The notes below the pieces were generated by a model. It was not told the origin of the DNA. It saw only the letters and a list, made by a program, of their open reading frames with translations, and ran no database searches. Made by a program: the position numbers and the translations under genes. Of a stretch of DNA of 54,641 bases, positions 40,350 through 48,705 are shown piece by piece. Every line of letters starts with the position of its first letter. The stretch's first letter is position 1. Source of the DNA: Verrucomicrobiales bacterium (GTDB lineage: Bacteria > Verrucomicrobiota > Verrucomicrobiia > Limisphaerales > SXTU01); contig SXTU01000189.1 of assembly GCA_005791875.1 (NCBI GenBank), positions 1-54,641 on the forward strand, read 5' to 3'.

Positions 40350-41867
40350 GTGGCTCTTCTCTCCAAACCCAAGTCCCCACCGCCGGTCCCTCCACCGATC
40401 CCCGCCGCGCCCGCGCAGAAGTTCCTCCGCGCCAAACTCACGGACGGCAGCACCGTGGAGTTCGACAGCGAACCCCTCGCGTCCGGCGGCGAGAAAATTG
40501 TCTTCTTCACCAAGGACAAGCAGCACGTCGTCGCCTTCTTCTTCGGGCACGTCAACGACCCAGGCGAACGTCGCCGTCGCCTGGAGAAAATCCTCGGCCC
40601 CTACAACCCGACCATCGGTGGCGCGCAGTCGGATTACTGGCGCAAGCACTTCTGCTGGCCCGTCGGCATCATTGATAACGACCCCAACCTGCCCGCCGAC
40701 TTCATCAAGCGGCACAACCTCTTCAAGCCCGTCCTCGGCGTCGTAGTCCCCGCCTATCGCAGCAATTTCTTCTTCAAGGACCGCACCGGCAACACGCGCG
40801 AGAAGAAGGGCCGGTGGTTCACCGGCGTGAAGTCGCGCAAGCTCGTGCCCGAGGAGGAGCGCGGCAACTTGCTGCGCTACCTCCAGTGCTGTTCCGTGAT
40901 GGCCAGCTCTGTGCGCCGCCTGCACTTCGCCGGCCTCGCGCACTCGGACTTGTCGCACAACAACGTCCTCATTGACCCGAAGCACGGCGACGCGAGCGTG
41001 ATTGACTGCGACTCGCTCGTGGTGCCCGGCCTCGCGCCGCCGACGGTGATGGGCACACCCGGTTACATCGCGCCGGAAGTCGTGGCCGGAAAGAAGCAGC
41101 CGAGCATCGAGACAGATTTGCACGCGCTCGCGGTGCTGATATACGAGACGCTGCTGCTGCGGCATCCGCTCGCGGGGCCGAAGGTGCGCAGCACGCGGTC
41201 GCCGGAGGAGGACGACCTGTTGAGCATGGGCGCGCAGGCGCTTTACATCGAGCATCCCAACGACCCGAGCAACCGGCTGAAGCCGCCGCCGGAGATTCCA
41301 GTGGCACGGCTCGGCCCGTATCTGGAGAAGCTCTTCATCAAGACCTTTGTCGTGGGCCTGCACGCGCCGCACCTGCGTGCCAGCGCGAGCGAGTGGGAGA
41401 AGGGCTTGCAGAAGACGCTCGACCTCGTCCACCCCAGCCCCGACGGGCACAACTGGTTCATCGTCGCGCAGGGCTTGCCGCTCGGATGTCCGTTCAGCAA
41501 ACGCAAGCTCACCGCGCCCGTGCCCGTGGCGACCTTCCTCCGGCACATCAAGCGCCCCGGCAGCGACACGTTAGACTTCAAGGACGACGAGCACGCGCTC
41601 ACCGTTTGGAACGGCCAGTATCTTTACCCCTGGCACGCGCGCTCGAACGTCTCGCCCCTCGACGCCAAGCGCGACACCGTGGGCTACTTCACCTTCCACC
41701 AGAACAAGTGGTATCTCGTGAACCAGAGCAACGCCGACATGCTGCTCGTGGACCAGCCCGACTACCTCCGCCACGGCCACGCGGTGGAACTCACACCGGG
41801 GCTGCGCGTGTTGCTGTCGCTGGAGGATGGGGGAAGGCTCGCGGTGTTTGATTTCTTGGAGCCGTAG
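40350..41867 (+). CDS. Protein kinase-like member of the TerY-P triad
   Basis: This is a 505-residue protein. A short Pro-rich start leads into a kinase-like domain: the N-lobe region around 'LASGGEKIVFFTKDKQHVV', the catalytic loop 'HSDLSHNNVLID' (H198, D200, N205), 'VIDCDS' in the place of DFG, and 'MGTPGYIAPEVVAGKKQP' as the activation-segment end. The C-terminal roughly 130 residues are beta-rich ('ERLHP-like' motifs absent) and of unknown fold. It has no transmembrane segment. It starts at a GTG at 40350, 168 bp after the PP2C stop. Expected to phosphorylate partners opposed by the PP2C enzyme. Confidence 0.85.
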   Translation: MALLSKPKSPPPVPPPIPAAPAQKFLRAKLTDGSTVEFDSEPLASGGEKIVFFTKDKQHVVAFFFGHVNDPGERRRRLEKILGPYNPTIGGAQSDYWRKHFCWPVGIIDNDPNLPADFIKRHNLFKPVLGVVVPAYRSNFFFKDRTGNTREKKGRWFTGVKSRKLVPEEERGNLLRYLQCCSVMASSVRRLHFAGLAHSDLSHNNVLIDPKHGDASVIDCDSLVVPGLAPPTVMGTPGYIAPEVVAGKKQPSIETDLHALAVLIYETLLLRHPLAGPKVRSTRSPEEDDLLSMGAQALYIEHPNDPSNRLKPPPEIPVARLGPYLEKLFIKTFVVGLHAPHLRASASEWEKGLQKTLDLVHPSPDGHNWFIVAQGLPLGCPFSKRKLTAPVPVATFLRHIKRPGSDTLDFKDDEHALTVWNGQYLYPWHARSNVSPLDAKRDTVGYFTFHQNKWYLVNQSNADMLLVDQPDYLRHGHAVELTPGLRVLLSLEDGGRLAVFDFLEP

Positions 41868-41973
41868 GGGAGCCGGTGTCCAAACGGCGGGTTCAACTGA
41901 TTGCCCTTCTCCCGGGTTGGGCGCCTGCAAAACCGGCTGGGCAGGTCGTCCCTTTTTCGCCACGCTGCGCCCC

Positions 41974-43224
41974 ATGTCCGCTGGAATGACTTTAACCCGT
42001 CTCCTCGCGGCCTTCCTTTTCATACTCGTGACCAGCTCTCCCATTCCCGCAGCCGAACCACGTGACGAAGCCCTCTGGCAGCGCGCCCTCGCGCTCCACC
42101 GCTCCGCCATCGTCGTGGACGGCCACAACGACATCACCGGCGCGATGACGGACGACGGATACGACCTCGCCACTCCCTCCGCCGGCAAGCACCACACAGA
42201 CCTGCCCCGCCTGCGCGAAGGCGGCGTGAGCGCGCTGTTCTTTGCCATTTACGTGGACAACAAGTTCGTGACCAACAACGCCGCCACGCGCCGCGCTCTC
42301 GCGGTGATTGACGCGACGCATCGTCAGATAGAGCGGCATCCGAACGACCTCGTCCTTTGCAAGACTGCCGCTGAGATTCGCGCGGCCAAGCAATCCGGGC
42401 GCATCGCCGCGCTGCTGGGTGCGGAGAATGGCGCGGCCATCGAGGACTCGCTCGCGACGTTGCGCACGTTCTACCGGCTCGGCATGCGTTACCTCACGCT
42501 CACGCACATGCAGGCGACGACCTGGGCCGACGCCTCCACCGCGCCACCACAGCACGACGGCCTCACCGACTTCGGCAAGTCCGTCGTCCGCGAAATGAAC
42601 CGCCTCGGCATGATGGTGGACGTCTCGCACGTCGCGGACAAAACCATGAGCGACGTGCTCGACCTCACCACCGCGCCCATCATCGCGTCGCACTCCTCCG
42701 CGCGCGCCCTCTCGCCGCACCCGCGCAACATCCCCGACGACTTGCTCAAGCGCATCGCCACCAACGGCGGCGTGGTGATGGTGAACTTCTACCCCGGCTA
42801 CATTGACCCGCGCACCGCAATCATCCTCGAACAGTTGCAGCCCGAGATAGACGCCATCCGCAAACAATGGCGCGACAACCCCGCGCGGTCGAAGGCCGAG
42901 CGCCGCAAGCTCATGGAGAGTAAGTTGCCGGTCACGCCGCTGTCCGTGGTGATTGACCACATCGAGCACATCATCAAGGTCGCGGGCATTGACCACGTCG
43001 GTCTCGGCTCGGACTTCGACGGCATCTCCATCGTCCCCGCCGACCTGCGCGACGTCTCGATGTTTCCCAACGTCACCTACGAGCTCCTCAAGCGCGGCCA
43101 TTCGGAGACTGACGTGAGGCAAATCCTCGGGGAAAATTTCCTCCGGGTGTTCACCGAGGTGGAGCGCCGCGCCACCGCGAAGGCGGAACAAGTCAGTGGT
43201 GGTGCGGGGAGCAAGGGGCCTTGA
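41974..43224 (+). CDS. Exported membrane dipeptidase (peptidase M19)
   Basis: This is a 416-residue renal-dipeptidase-like zinc enzyme. A signal peptide ('LTRLLAAFLFILVTSSPIPA') is followed by the metal site 'VDGHNDITGAM' (H-x-D). 'LLGAENGAAIEDSLATL', 'VDVSHVADKTMSD', 'IIASHSSARALSPHPRNIPD' and 'VGLGSDFDGI' complete it. It hydrolyses dipeptides, including some D-amino-acid ones, in the periplasm. The start is the ATG at 41974; earlier open codons have no homology. Family-F repeats follow the stop. Confidence 0.92.
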   Translation: MSAGMTLTRLLAAFLFILVTSSPIPAAEPRDEALWQRALALHRSAIVVDGHNDITGAMTDDGYDLATPSAGKHHTDLPRLREGGVSALFFAIYVDNKFVTNNAATRRALAVIDATHRQIERHPNDLVLCKTAAEIRAAKQSGRIAALLGAENGAAIEDSLATLRTFYRLGMRYLTLTHMQATTWADASTAPPQHDGLTDFGKSVVREMNRLGMMVDVSHVADKTMSDVLDLTTAPIIASHSSARALSPHPRNIPDDLLKRIATNGGVVMVNFYPGYIDPRTAIILEQLQPEIDAIRKQWRDNPARSKAERRKLMESKLPVTPLSVVIDHIEHIIKVAGIDHVGLGSDFDGISIVPADLRDVSMFPNVTYELLKRGHSETDVRQILGENFLRVFTEVERRATAKAEQVSGGAGSKGP

Positions 43225-43245
43225 CCTCCTGCCTCTGAACCTCGG

Positions 43246-43318
43246 TCTCTGCGTCTTTCCCGCCTCTGCGGTGCAAATGCCACGCAAACACCGCAGAAGC
43301 GGGAAAGAAGCAGAGAAA
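43246..43318. repeat. Dispersed inverted repeat family F (copy 2)
   Basis: TCTCTGCGTCTTTCCCGCCT plus CTGCGGTG at the left is mirrored by CACCGCAGAAGCGGGAAAGA plus AGCAGAGA. It lies directly downstream of the dipeptidase gene and may act as a transcription stop. Confidence 0.65.
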
Positions 43319-43353
43319 GTTGTGGGAGGAACTCAGCAGTCCCGCCACAAGGC

Positions 43354-43381
43354 TTGATTCACATGAATGTAACCTTACACT
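43354..43381 (+). promoter_or_regulatory. Possible sigma70-like promoter of the HlyD-like gene
   Basis: TTGATT (43354-43359) and TACACT (43376-43381) are spaced 16 bp apart, about 55 bp before the ATG at 43436. The surroundings are AT-richer than average. Pattern match only. Confidence 0.4.
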
Positions 43382-43435
43382 CTGTCCGTCCCAAGCAGGA
43401 CACCAGCGGTTTGAACTGCGACGGAAAAAAACTTT

Positions 43436-44155
43436 ATGGACGAGCAACCGAAAATTCCGACGCCGTCGCCCGTGCTTCTGCGCGAGCTGAACTACGCCTA
43501 CACCCCCATCGTCGCGTTCATCATCGTCGCCATCGTGGCGCTCGTGTTGTGGACCAAGCGGCTCGGCCCCACGACGCTGCTCGCCGAGGCGGAGACCATT
43601 GACGCCATCGTGTCCAGCCCGCAGCCCGGCGTGCTCGCCGAGGCCAGCAAGGACATCCGCATTTTCTCCAAGGTCGCCAGCGGCCAGATTGTCATGCGCC
43701 TCGTCGGGGCCGACCCGAAGAACCCGGTAGCGCTCGCCGCGCCCATCGAGGGCACGATCACCAGAATCCACCGCTTCCCCGGCGACACCAACGCCGTCGT
43801 CGCCGCCGGCGAGCCGATCATGACGATAACCGCGCCGCGGCCCGACCGTCTGATCGCGTTCCTGCGCCAGCCGCTGACCTTCGATCCCAAGCCCGGCATG
43901 AAGGTGGTCATCCGCCCGCGCGCGCGCAGCCGCAAGACCTTTGAGGCGACGATTGACAAGGTCAGCCCGCAGCTCGCGCCCATCCGTGGCGCGCTCCTGC
44001 CGCCGGGCCAGACACGCGTCGAACTCGGCCTGCCCATCATCATCGAGAAACTCCCCGCAGACCTCGCGCTCTACGCCGGTGAAATCGTGGACCTGACGAT
44101 TTACCCGAACGACGTCTCAGCCCCAAGCTCGGCCCCGACTCCGGCGGTGAAGTAG
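43436..44155 (+). CDS. Short HlyD/membrane-fusion-like protein
   Basis: This is a 239-residue protein with one N-terminal membrane segment ('TPIVAFIIVAIVALVLWTKR', about 22-43). A short lipoyl-like/barrel region follows: 'ALAAPIEGTITRIHRFPGDT', 'VVAAGEPIMTITAPRPDRLI', 'FDPKPGMKVVIRPRARSRKT', 'GQTRVELGLPI'. Usual HlyD-type adaptors are 300-450 residues with a long helical hairpin, which is missing here. No transporter is adjacent. It may anchor or modulate an efflux pump encoded elsewhere. The family assignment is by pattern. Confidence 0.7.
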   Translation: MDEQPKIPTPSPVLLRELNYAYTPIVAFIIVAIVALVLWTKRLGPTTLLAEAETIDAIVSSPQPGVLAEASKDIRIFSKVASGQIVMRLVGADPKNPVALAAPIEGTITRIHRFPGDTNAVVAAGEPIMTITAPRPDRLIAFLRQPLTFDPKPGMKVVIRPRARSRKTFEATIDKVSPQLAPIRGALLPPGQTRVELGLPIIIEKLPADLALYAGEIVDLTIYPNDVSAPSSAPTPAVK

Positions 44156-44198
44156 CAGTCAGCGCTTCTTCCCAGCGATGCTGCAACCGCGCTGGCTA

Positions 44199-44258
44199 AC
44201 TGGAGCGGCGGCTTACCAGCCGCCGGGTCGGACGGGCGGCTGGTAAGCCGCCCCTCCG
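44199..44258. repeat. Dispersed palindromic repeat family A (copy 4)
   Basis: ACTGGAGCGGCGGCTTACCA plus GCCGCC is mirrored by GGGCGGCTGGTAAGCCGCCC plus CTCC. It lies in the convergent gap between the HlyD-like gene and pyrD. Confidence 0.75.
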
Positions 44259-44320
44259 CCGCCGCGACGTGCGGGATCACCACCAAGCCAGCTCAGCTCC
44301 GATGGACAAAAACGTCCGTC

Positions 44321-45469
44321 TCACATCGCGTGCAGCCCGACCGCCTGCTTGAGTTCCTTCAATCCCTCCGCCTCCAGCCGCCAGCGCAGGCCGTGGACGA
44401 TTCCACTTGCGAGGCCGGGGCCTTCATAGACGAGGCCGGAATAAATTTGCACGAGCGACGCGCCCGCCGTGATTTTTTCCCACGCATCCGCCGCGCTGGA
44501 AATGCCACCGACGCCGATGATGGGCAACGCGCCCTTGGTCTGGCGGAAGAGATGACGAATCACCTCCGTGCTGCGCGCGTGGAGCGGACGGCCGCTCAAG
44601 CCGCCGGTCTCCGCGTAAGCCTGCTTGAGCCCGGCGTCGCTCGTCTCGGGCCGTGCGGTGGTCGTGTTCGTCGCGACGATGCCAGCAAGCTGGCGCGGGC
44701 CGGCAAGCTCAAGGATTTCGTCCAGCGCCTCGAAGGTGAGGTCGGGCGCGACCTTCACGAGGATGGGCTTTGGGCAATTTGGAGTTGGGAGTTGGGAGTT
44801 GGGAGTTGGGGCGAGTTTGCGCGCCTGGGCGCTGTTGACCGCTTGCAGGGCGGCGAGGATTTCGTCGAGCGCGGACTTGTCCTGAAGCTGGCGGAGGTTC
44901 GGCGTGTTCGGCGAGCTGACGTTGACGACGAAGAAGTCGGCGTGTGGCCAGAGGACGCGGAGGGAATTGGCGTAGTCGTCAGCAGCCTCTTCGAGCGGCG
45001 TCATCTTGGACTTGCCGAGGTTGATGCCGACGGGATGCGCGGGCCAGCGACCTTGCTCGCGCCATGCAGTGAGCCGCTCGGCCAACGCGCGCGCGCCGCC
45101 GTTGTTGAAACCCATGCGGTTGACGAGCGCCTCGTCGGCCACGGCGCGGAACATGCGGGGCTGCGGGTTCCCCGGTTGCGCGTGCCACGTCACGCCGCCG
45201 AGTTCGCTGAAGCCGAAGCCCAACGCGGACCAGACCGGCGCGGCGGCGGCCTGCTTGTCCATGCCCGCGGCGAGGCCGACGGGGTTCGGGAAGCGCAGGC
45301 CGAACAAGTCCACGGGCAGCTCCGGCGAGCCATACAACTGCCTGAGTGCGCCGGTGAGCCACGCGTGGCGGGCCGCCATGCCGAGCGCGGCGAGCGTGCG
45401 GTTGTGAATCGCCTCCGAGTCTTGCGTGAAGAGCGCCGGGCGGATGAGCGAACGGTAGAACCAACTCAT
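44321..45469 (-). CDS. pyrD: Dihydroorotate dehydrogenase (quinone), class 2
   Basis: This is a 382-residue membrane-associated flavoenzyme of pyrimidine synthesis. It oxidises dihydroorotate to orotate with quinone as acceptor. Motifs are 'FGLRFPNPVGLAAGMDKQAA', 'NRMGFNNGGARAL', 'FFVVNVSSPNTPNLRQLQ' (class 2 catalytic Ser), 'ILVKVAPDLT' and 'GVGGISSAADAWEKITAGAS'. The N-terminal extension fits the membrane-binding helix of class 2. Residues about 219-235 ('LAPTPNSQLPTPNCP') are an extra loop encoded by a seven-base tandem repeat. Transcription runs away from the terminator at 45503. Confidence 0.93.
   Translation of the reverse strand: MSWFYRSLIRPALFTQDSEAIHNRTLAALGMAARHAWLTGALRQLYGSPELPVDLFGLRFPNPVGLAAGMDKQAAAAPVWSALGFGFSELGGVTWHAQPGNPQPRMFRAVADEALVNRMGFNNGGARALAERLTAWREQGRWPAHPVGINLGKSKMTPLEEAADDYANSLRVLWPHADFFVVNVSSPNTPNLRQLQDKSALDEILAALQAVNSAQARKLAPTPNSQLPTPNCPKPILVKVAPDLTFEALDEILELAGPRQLAGIVATNTTTARPETSDAGLKQAYAETGGLSGRPLHARSTEVIRHLFRQTKGALPIIGVGGISSAADAWEKITAGASLVQIYSGLVYEGPGLASGIVHGLRWRLEAEGLKELKQAVGLHAM
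44781..44810. repeat. Heptamer repeat (family G) inside pyrD
   Basis: Four copies of GGAGTTG in a row at 44781-44808 encode, on the reverse strand, the loop 'NSQLPTPN' in PyrD. The heptamer array is in frame overall, and flanking codons look normal. Confidence 0.8.
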
Positions 45470-45502
45470 GCGGCGCTAGGCTAGCGAAGCGCGGGCGTGT
45501 CA

Positions 45503-45536
45503 GGAAAGAAAAAGGGCCGGCATCGCTGCCGGCCCT
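45503..45536 (-). terminator. Intrinsic terminator after Gfo/Idh/MocA gene 3
   Basis: On the reverse strand AGGGCCGGC pairs with GCCGGCCCT across an AGCGAT loop, followed by TTTTTCTTTC. This is a textbook Rho-independent terminator lying 24 bp after the stop at 45561 and before pyrD. The stem has 8-9 GC-rich pairs. Confidence 0.85.
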
Positions 45537-45560
45537 CGTGAAGGTTCGTGGTCGCTTGCG

Positions 45561-47027
45561 TCAGGCGGAAATCGCCGGGACGACGAACGGCTTGCGGTAG
45601 TCGCGCGTGAGCAGCTTGTCCGCCGCCGCGTTGCCGATGAACTTCTCGGTCTTGCCGTTCATCTTGAGCACGGGGCCGAGGGTGAGCTTGTCGGTGTCAA
45701 TGTTGACCTCGTTGGCCTTGAGGTGCTCGAACATGCGTTCGACCGTCGCGGTGGCCTCGCGGTCGCCTTTGATCTGCTCGCGGATCGCGCCGGGCGCGGC
45801 CGCCTGGCCGAGGCGGTGCGAGATGTTCCCGGTGTGGCAGAGCGCGCTGGAGAGGTGGCCTTCGAGAATGTCGGCATAGAGATCCTCGTGCTTCCGGCTG
45901 CGCACGGCCTCGATGAAGTTCTTGAAGTGCGGAGCCTCGCCGCCGCCCTTGTCCTCTTTCCATGCCTTGATCTGCTTGCCGTCCTTGTCGTAGGCCGCAG
46001 AACCGGTGTAGCTGGGCACGGTGATGTGACCGCCTTCGCAATGCACGATCACGCCGATCTTGGCACCCATGAAGCCATCCATGTCCTTGGAGCCTTTCCC
46101 AGACGGGAGGCCACGGACCTCAAAGATCAGCGGAGCCTTGGCGTAGTCGTGGAAGATGACCTGCGTGTTGGGCGTCTCGCCGTCGTCCTTGTAGCCGAGG
46201 CGGCCGCCGACGCTCCAGACGCGCGGGCTGAGTTCCATCTCGCCGGTGAACCAGCGGCCGATGTCCATCTGGTGGATGCCCTGGTTGCCGAGGTCACCGT
46301 TGCCGTAGTTCCAAATCCAGTGCCAGTCATAGTGGAGCTTGGCGCGTCGCAGTTCGTCCTTCGGCGCGGGACCGCACCAGATGTCGAAGTCAATGCCGGC
46401 AGGGATGGGCTTGGCTCCTTCGCTCAGACCGATGCTGCCGCGGGGCTTGTAGCACAAGCCGCGGACCGCGATGATTTTGCCGAGCTGGCCGGACTGCACG
46501 AACTTCACGGCCTCGCCGATGCCGGTGCGTGAGGCGCGGCTCTGGGTGCCGGTCTGGACGATCTTCTTGTATTTGCGCGCGGCGTTCACGAGCTGGCGGC
46601 CTTCCCAGACGTTGTGGGAAACGGGCTTCTCCACATACACGTCCTTGCCGGCCTGCACGGCCCAGATGGCGGCGAGGGAATGCCAGTGGTTCGGCGTGGC
46701 GATGGAGACGATGTCAATGTCCTTGTTCTCGAGAACCTTTCGGATGTCGGTGTAGGCCGTGACCTTGACGCCCTTCTTATCCTGCGCGTCCACTCCCTTG
46801 CGCAGGACATTGTCGTCCACATCGCAGAGCGCGGTGAGGCGCACGCCGGAGTCCTTCAGCCCGCTGAGCGCACCGATGTGCGAGCCACCCCGGCCGTTGA
46901 AGCCGACGACAACGGAGTTGAGCGTGTCGCCCGGGCTTTTCTGCGCCCAGGAAGTCGGAGCGATGTAGAAGATGCCGGCGGCTGCGCCAGCGGTCTTGAG
47001 GAATCCACGACGATCGAAGTATTTCAT
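45561..47027 (-). CDS. Gfo/Idh/MocA-family oxidoreductase, Tat-exported (3)
   Basis: This is a 488-residue exported dehydrogenase-like protein with twin-arginine signal 'MKYFDRRGFLKTAGAAAGIF'. 'SVVVGFNGRGGSHIGALSGL' is the nucleotide-binding turn, and 'IATPNHWHSLAAIWAVQAGK' is followed by 'DVYVEKPVSHNVW' with EKP. 'GNGDLGNQGIHQMDIGRWF' lies in the C-terminal substrate domain. It is larger than the other two paralogues through C-terminal insertions. It probably works on sugar derivatives outside the cytoplasm. Single gene with its own terminator. Confidence 0.92.
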   Translation of the reverse strand: MKYFDRRGFLKTAGAAAGIFYIAPTSWAQKSPGDTLNSVVVGFNGRGGSHIGALSGLKDSGVRLTALCDVDDNVLRKGVDAQDKKGVKVTAYTDIRKVLENKDIDIVSIATPNHWHSLAAIWAVQAGKDVYVEKPVSHNVWEGRQLVNAARKYKKIVQTGTQSRASRTGIGEAVKFVQSGQLGKIIAVRGLCYKPRGSIGLSEGAKPIPAGIDFDIWCGPAPKDELRRAKLHYDWHWIWNYGNGDLGNQGIHQMDIGRWFTGEMELSPRVWSVGGRLGYKDDGETPNTQVIFHDYAKAPLIFEVRGLPSGKGSKDMDGFMGAKIGVIVHCEGGHITVPSYTGSAAYDKDGKQIKAWKEDKGGGEAPHFKNFIEAVRSRKHEDLYADILEGHLSSALCHTGNISHRLGQAAAPGAIREQIKGDREATATVERMFEHLKANEVNIDTDKLTLGPVLKMNGKTEKFIGNAAADKLLTRDYRKPFVVPAISA

Positions 47028-47257
47028 GTGCTGGATGGTTGGCTGATGGTCGGTTGTTGTTGGCGGACAAATGGACGCGGCCCAGAAGCGATGGCTTCAA
47101 GACGAACTACGGTGTCAGTCAGGCTCAGGGACACGTGTCGGGAGAGTATCAGCAAGGCGCGGTGCGACTTAGCAACCACATTCTTCGGAGGCTTCGCCAC
47201 GCGCGGGGGCCTGAGTTTTGGCTTTGAGCCGCCCACCGGCTCCCGCAGCATCGGCCC

Positions 47258-48289
47258 ATGCTCGACCTGACCACAACTCCACAGTCCGACCCGCTGGGCA
47301 TATACCGCTACCGCGACGGACTCTACGCGGTGGACCTGCTCATCGCGGCGATCGTCCACCTGGACTTCTTCTCATGGCTCGCCACGCACCCGGCGGACAA
47401 GGCGACGATCTGTCGTGAGTTGCAGCTCACCGAGCGGCCCGTGGACGTGATGCTGACGCTGTTCACTGCAAATGGTTTTGTGCGTCAGCAGAACGGCATC
47501 TTCCACGTCACCGAGGTCGCGCGGGAACATCTCGTGAAAGGCCCGCCGTGGTTTCTCGGGCCTTACTTCGGCTCGCTGAAGGACCGGCCTGTCGCGCTGG
47601 ACATGCTCAAGGTGTTGCGCACCGACAAGCCGGCGAACTGGGGCAGCTCGAAGACCGAGAAGGAATGGTCGAAGGCGATGGAGGATGAGGATTTCGCCGC
47701 GCGCTTCACTGCTGCGATGGATTGCCGCGGAGTTTACCTGGGCCGCGCCGTGGCGCAGGCGCTTGCTCCGGGCGGACGGACTCGGCTGCTGGACATCGCC
47801 GGTGGCTCGGGCATCTACGCCTGCGCCATCGCGGCGGCGCATCCGCAACTGCGCGCGACCGTCTTCGAGAAGCCGCCGGTAAACTTGGTGGCGGCCAAGC
47901 TCATCGCTCAGCGCGGCTACGCGGAGGGCGTCTCTGTGCTGGCGGGCGACATGTTCACCGAGGCGTTGCCGGCGGGCTTCGACATGCATCTCTTCTCGAA
48001 CGTCCTTCACGATTGGGACACGCCCGTGGTGAAGCAGCTTCTCGCCAAGTCCTTCGCCGCGCTGCCGCCCGCCGGGCTGCTCGTCATCCACGACATGCAC
48101 CTGCACGCGGATAAATCCGGCCCGCTGCCGGTGGCGGAGTATTCCGTCATCCTCATGCACTCGACGGAGGGAAAATGCTATTCGCTCGGCGAGCTGGCCG
48201 AGTTGTTCACCGAGGTGGGTTTCCGCGACTTGAAGCATATTCCCACCGCCGCCGATCGCAGCATCGTCACAGCGGTGAAACCGGGCTGA
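47258..48289 (+). CDS. SAM-dependent O-methyltransferase (family 2-like)
   Basis: This is a 343-residue small-molecule methyltransferase with an N-terminal winged-helix dimerisation domain ('ELQLTERPVDVMLTLFTANG', about 50-70). The Rossmann-like domain carries the SAM-binding motif I 'LLDIAGGSGIYACAIAAA' near 180 and 'FDMHLFSNVLHDWDTPVVK' near 245, a family signature with the likely catalytic His. It would methylate a hydroxyl group on a secondary metabolite or quinone-like compound. ATG start at 47258. The 230-bp gap before it (47028-47257) shows nothing I can name. Confidence 0.88.
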   Translation: MLDLTTTPQSDPLGIYRYRDGLYAVDLLIAAIVHLDFFSWLATHPADKATICRELQLTERPVDVMLTLFTANGFVRQQNGIFHVTEVAREHLVKGPPWFLGPYFGSLKDRPVALDMLKVLRTDKPANWGSSKTEKEWSKAMEDEDFAARFTAAMDCRGVYLGRAVAQALAPGGRTRLLDIAGGSGIYACAIAAAHPQLRATVFEKPPVNLVAAKLIAQRGYAEGVSVLAGDMFTEALPAGFDMHLFSNVLHDWDTPVVKQLLAKSFAALPPAGLLVIHDMHLHADKSGPLPVAEYSVILMHSTEGKCYSLGELAELFTEVGFRDLKHIPTAADRSIVTAVKPG

Positions 48290-48296
48290 AGCTGCT

Positions 48297-48698
48297 TCAA
48301 CCGCCGGCGAACACCGGGCGGAAGTTTGCCTCCGTCAGGATGCGGGCGACGGTTTCGCGCTGGTCGCCTTGGATCTCGATCTGGCCGTCCTTCACCGTGC
48401 CGCCGGAGCCGCAGGCTTTCTGCATCGCCTTGGCGAGTTGCGCCTTCTCCGGCAGGCCGATGCCGACAAACCCTTTGACCACCGTCACGGTCTTGCCGCC
48501 GCGACCCGCCTTCTGCCGGATGATGTCCACGCGACCGCGATTCTTCTTCGCCGCCTTCGCGGGTTCAGCAGCATGGGACGCGGAATCCGCCGGGGAAATC
48601 TCAGGCGCGGGCGGGAGACCTCCGCTGGACAAGGCACCGAAGGGATTGTGACCAAAACTCTGCCCGCCGTCGGTGGGGATGCGTTTGGGATTGCTCAT
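48297..48698 (-). CDS. SUI1/YciH-family translation factor
   Basis: This is a 133-residue protein with a disordered Lys/Ala-rich N-terminus and the eIF1/SUI1-like domain at about 60-133: 'GKTVTVVKGFVGIG', 'AQLAKAMQKACGSGGTVKDG' and 'QIEIQGDQRETVARIL'. Bacterial YciH-like members bind the 30S subunit and tune initiation. It lies seven bp downstream of the CvfB-like gene on the same strand, so the two probably form an operon. Confidence 0.92.
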   Translation of the reverse strand: MSNPKRIPTDGGQSFGHNPFGALSSGGLPPAPEISPADSASHAAEPAKAAKKNRGRVDIIRQKAGRGGKTVTVVKGFVGIGLPEKAQLAKAMQKACGSGGTVKDGQIEIQGDQRETVARILTEANFRPVFAGG

Positions 48699-48705
48699 GC
48701 GTGGC

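Noticed and set aside
44781-44810. Phase-variable switch in pyrD
   Set aside because: The heptamers could slip, but only four copies are present and the gene is essential, so I keep it as a possibility in the findings and do not call a switch.
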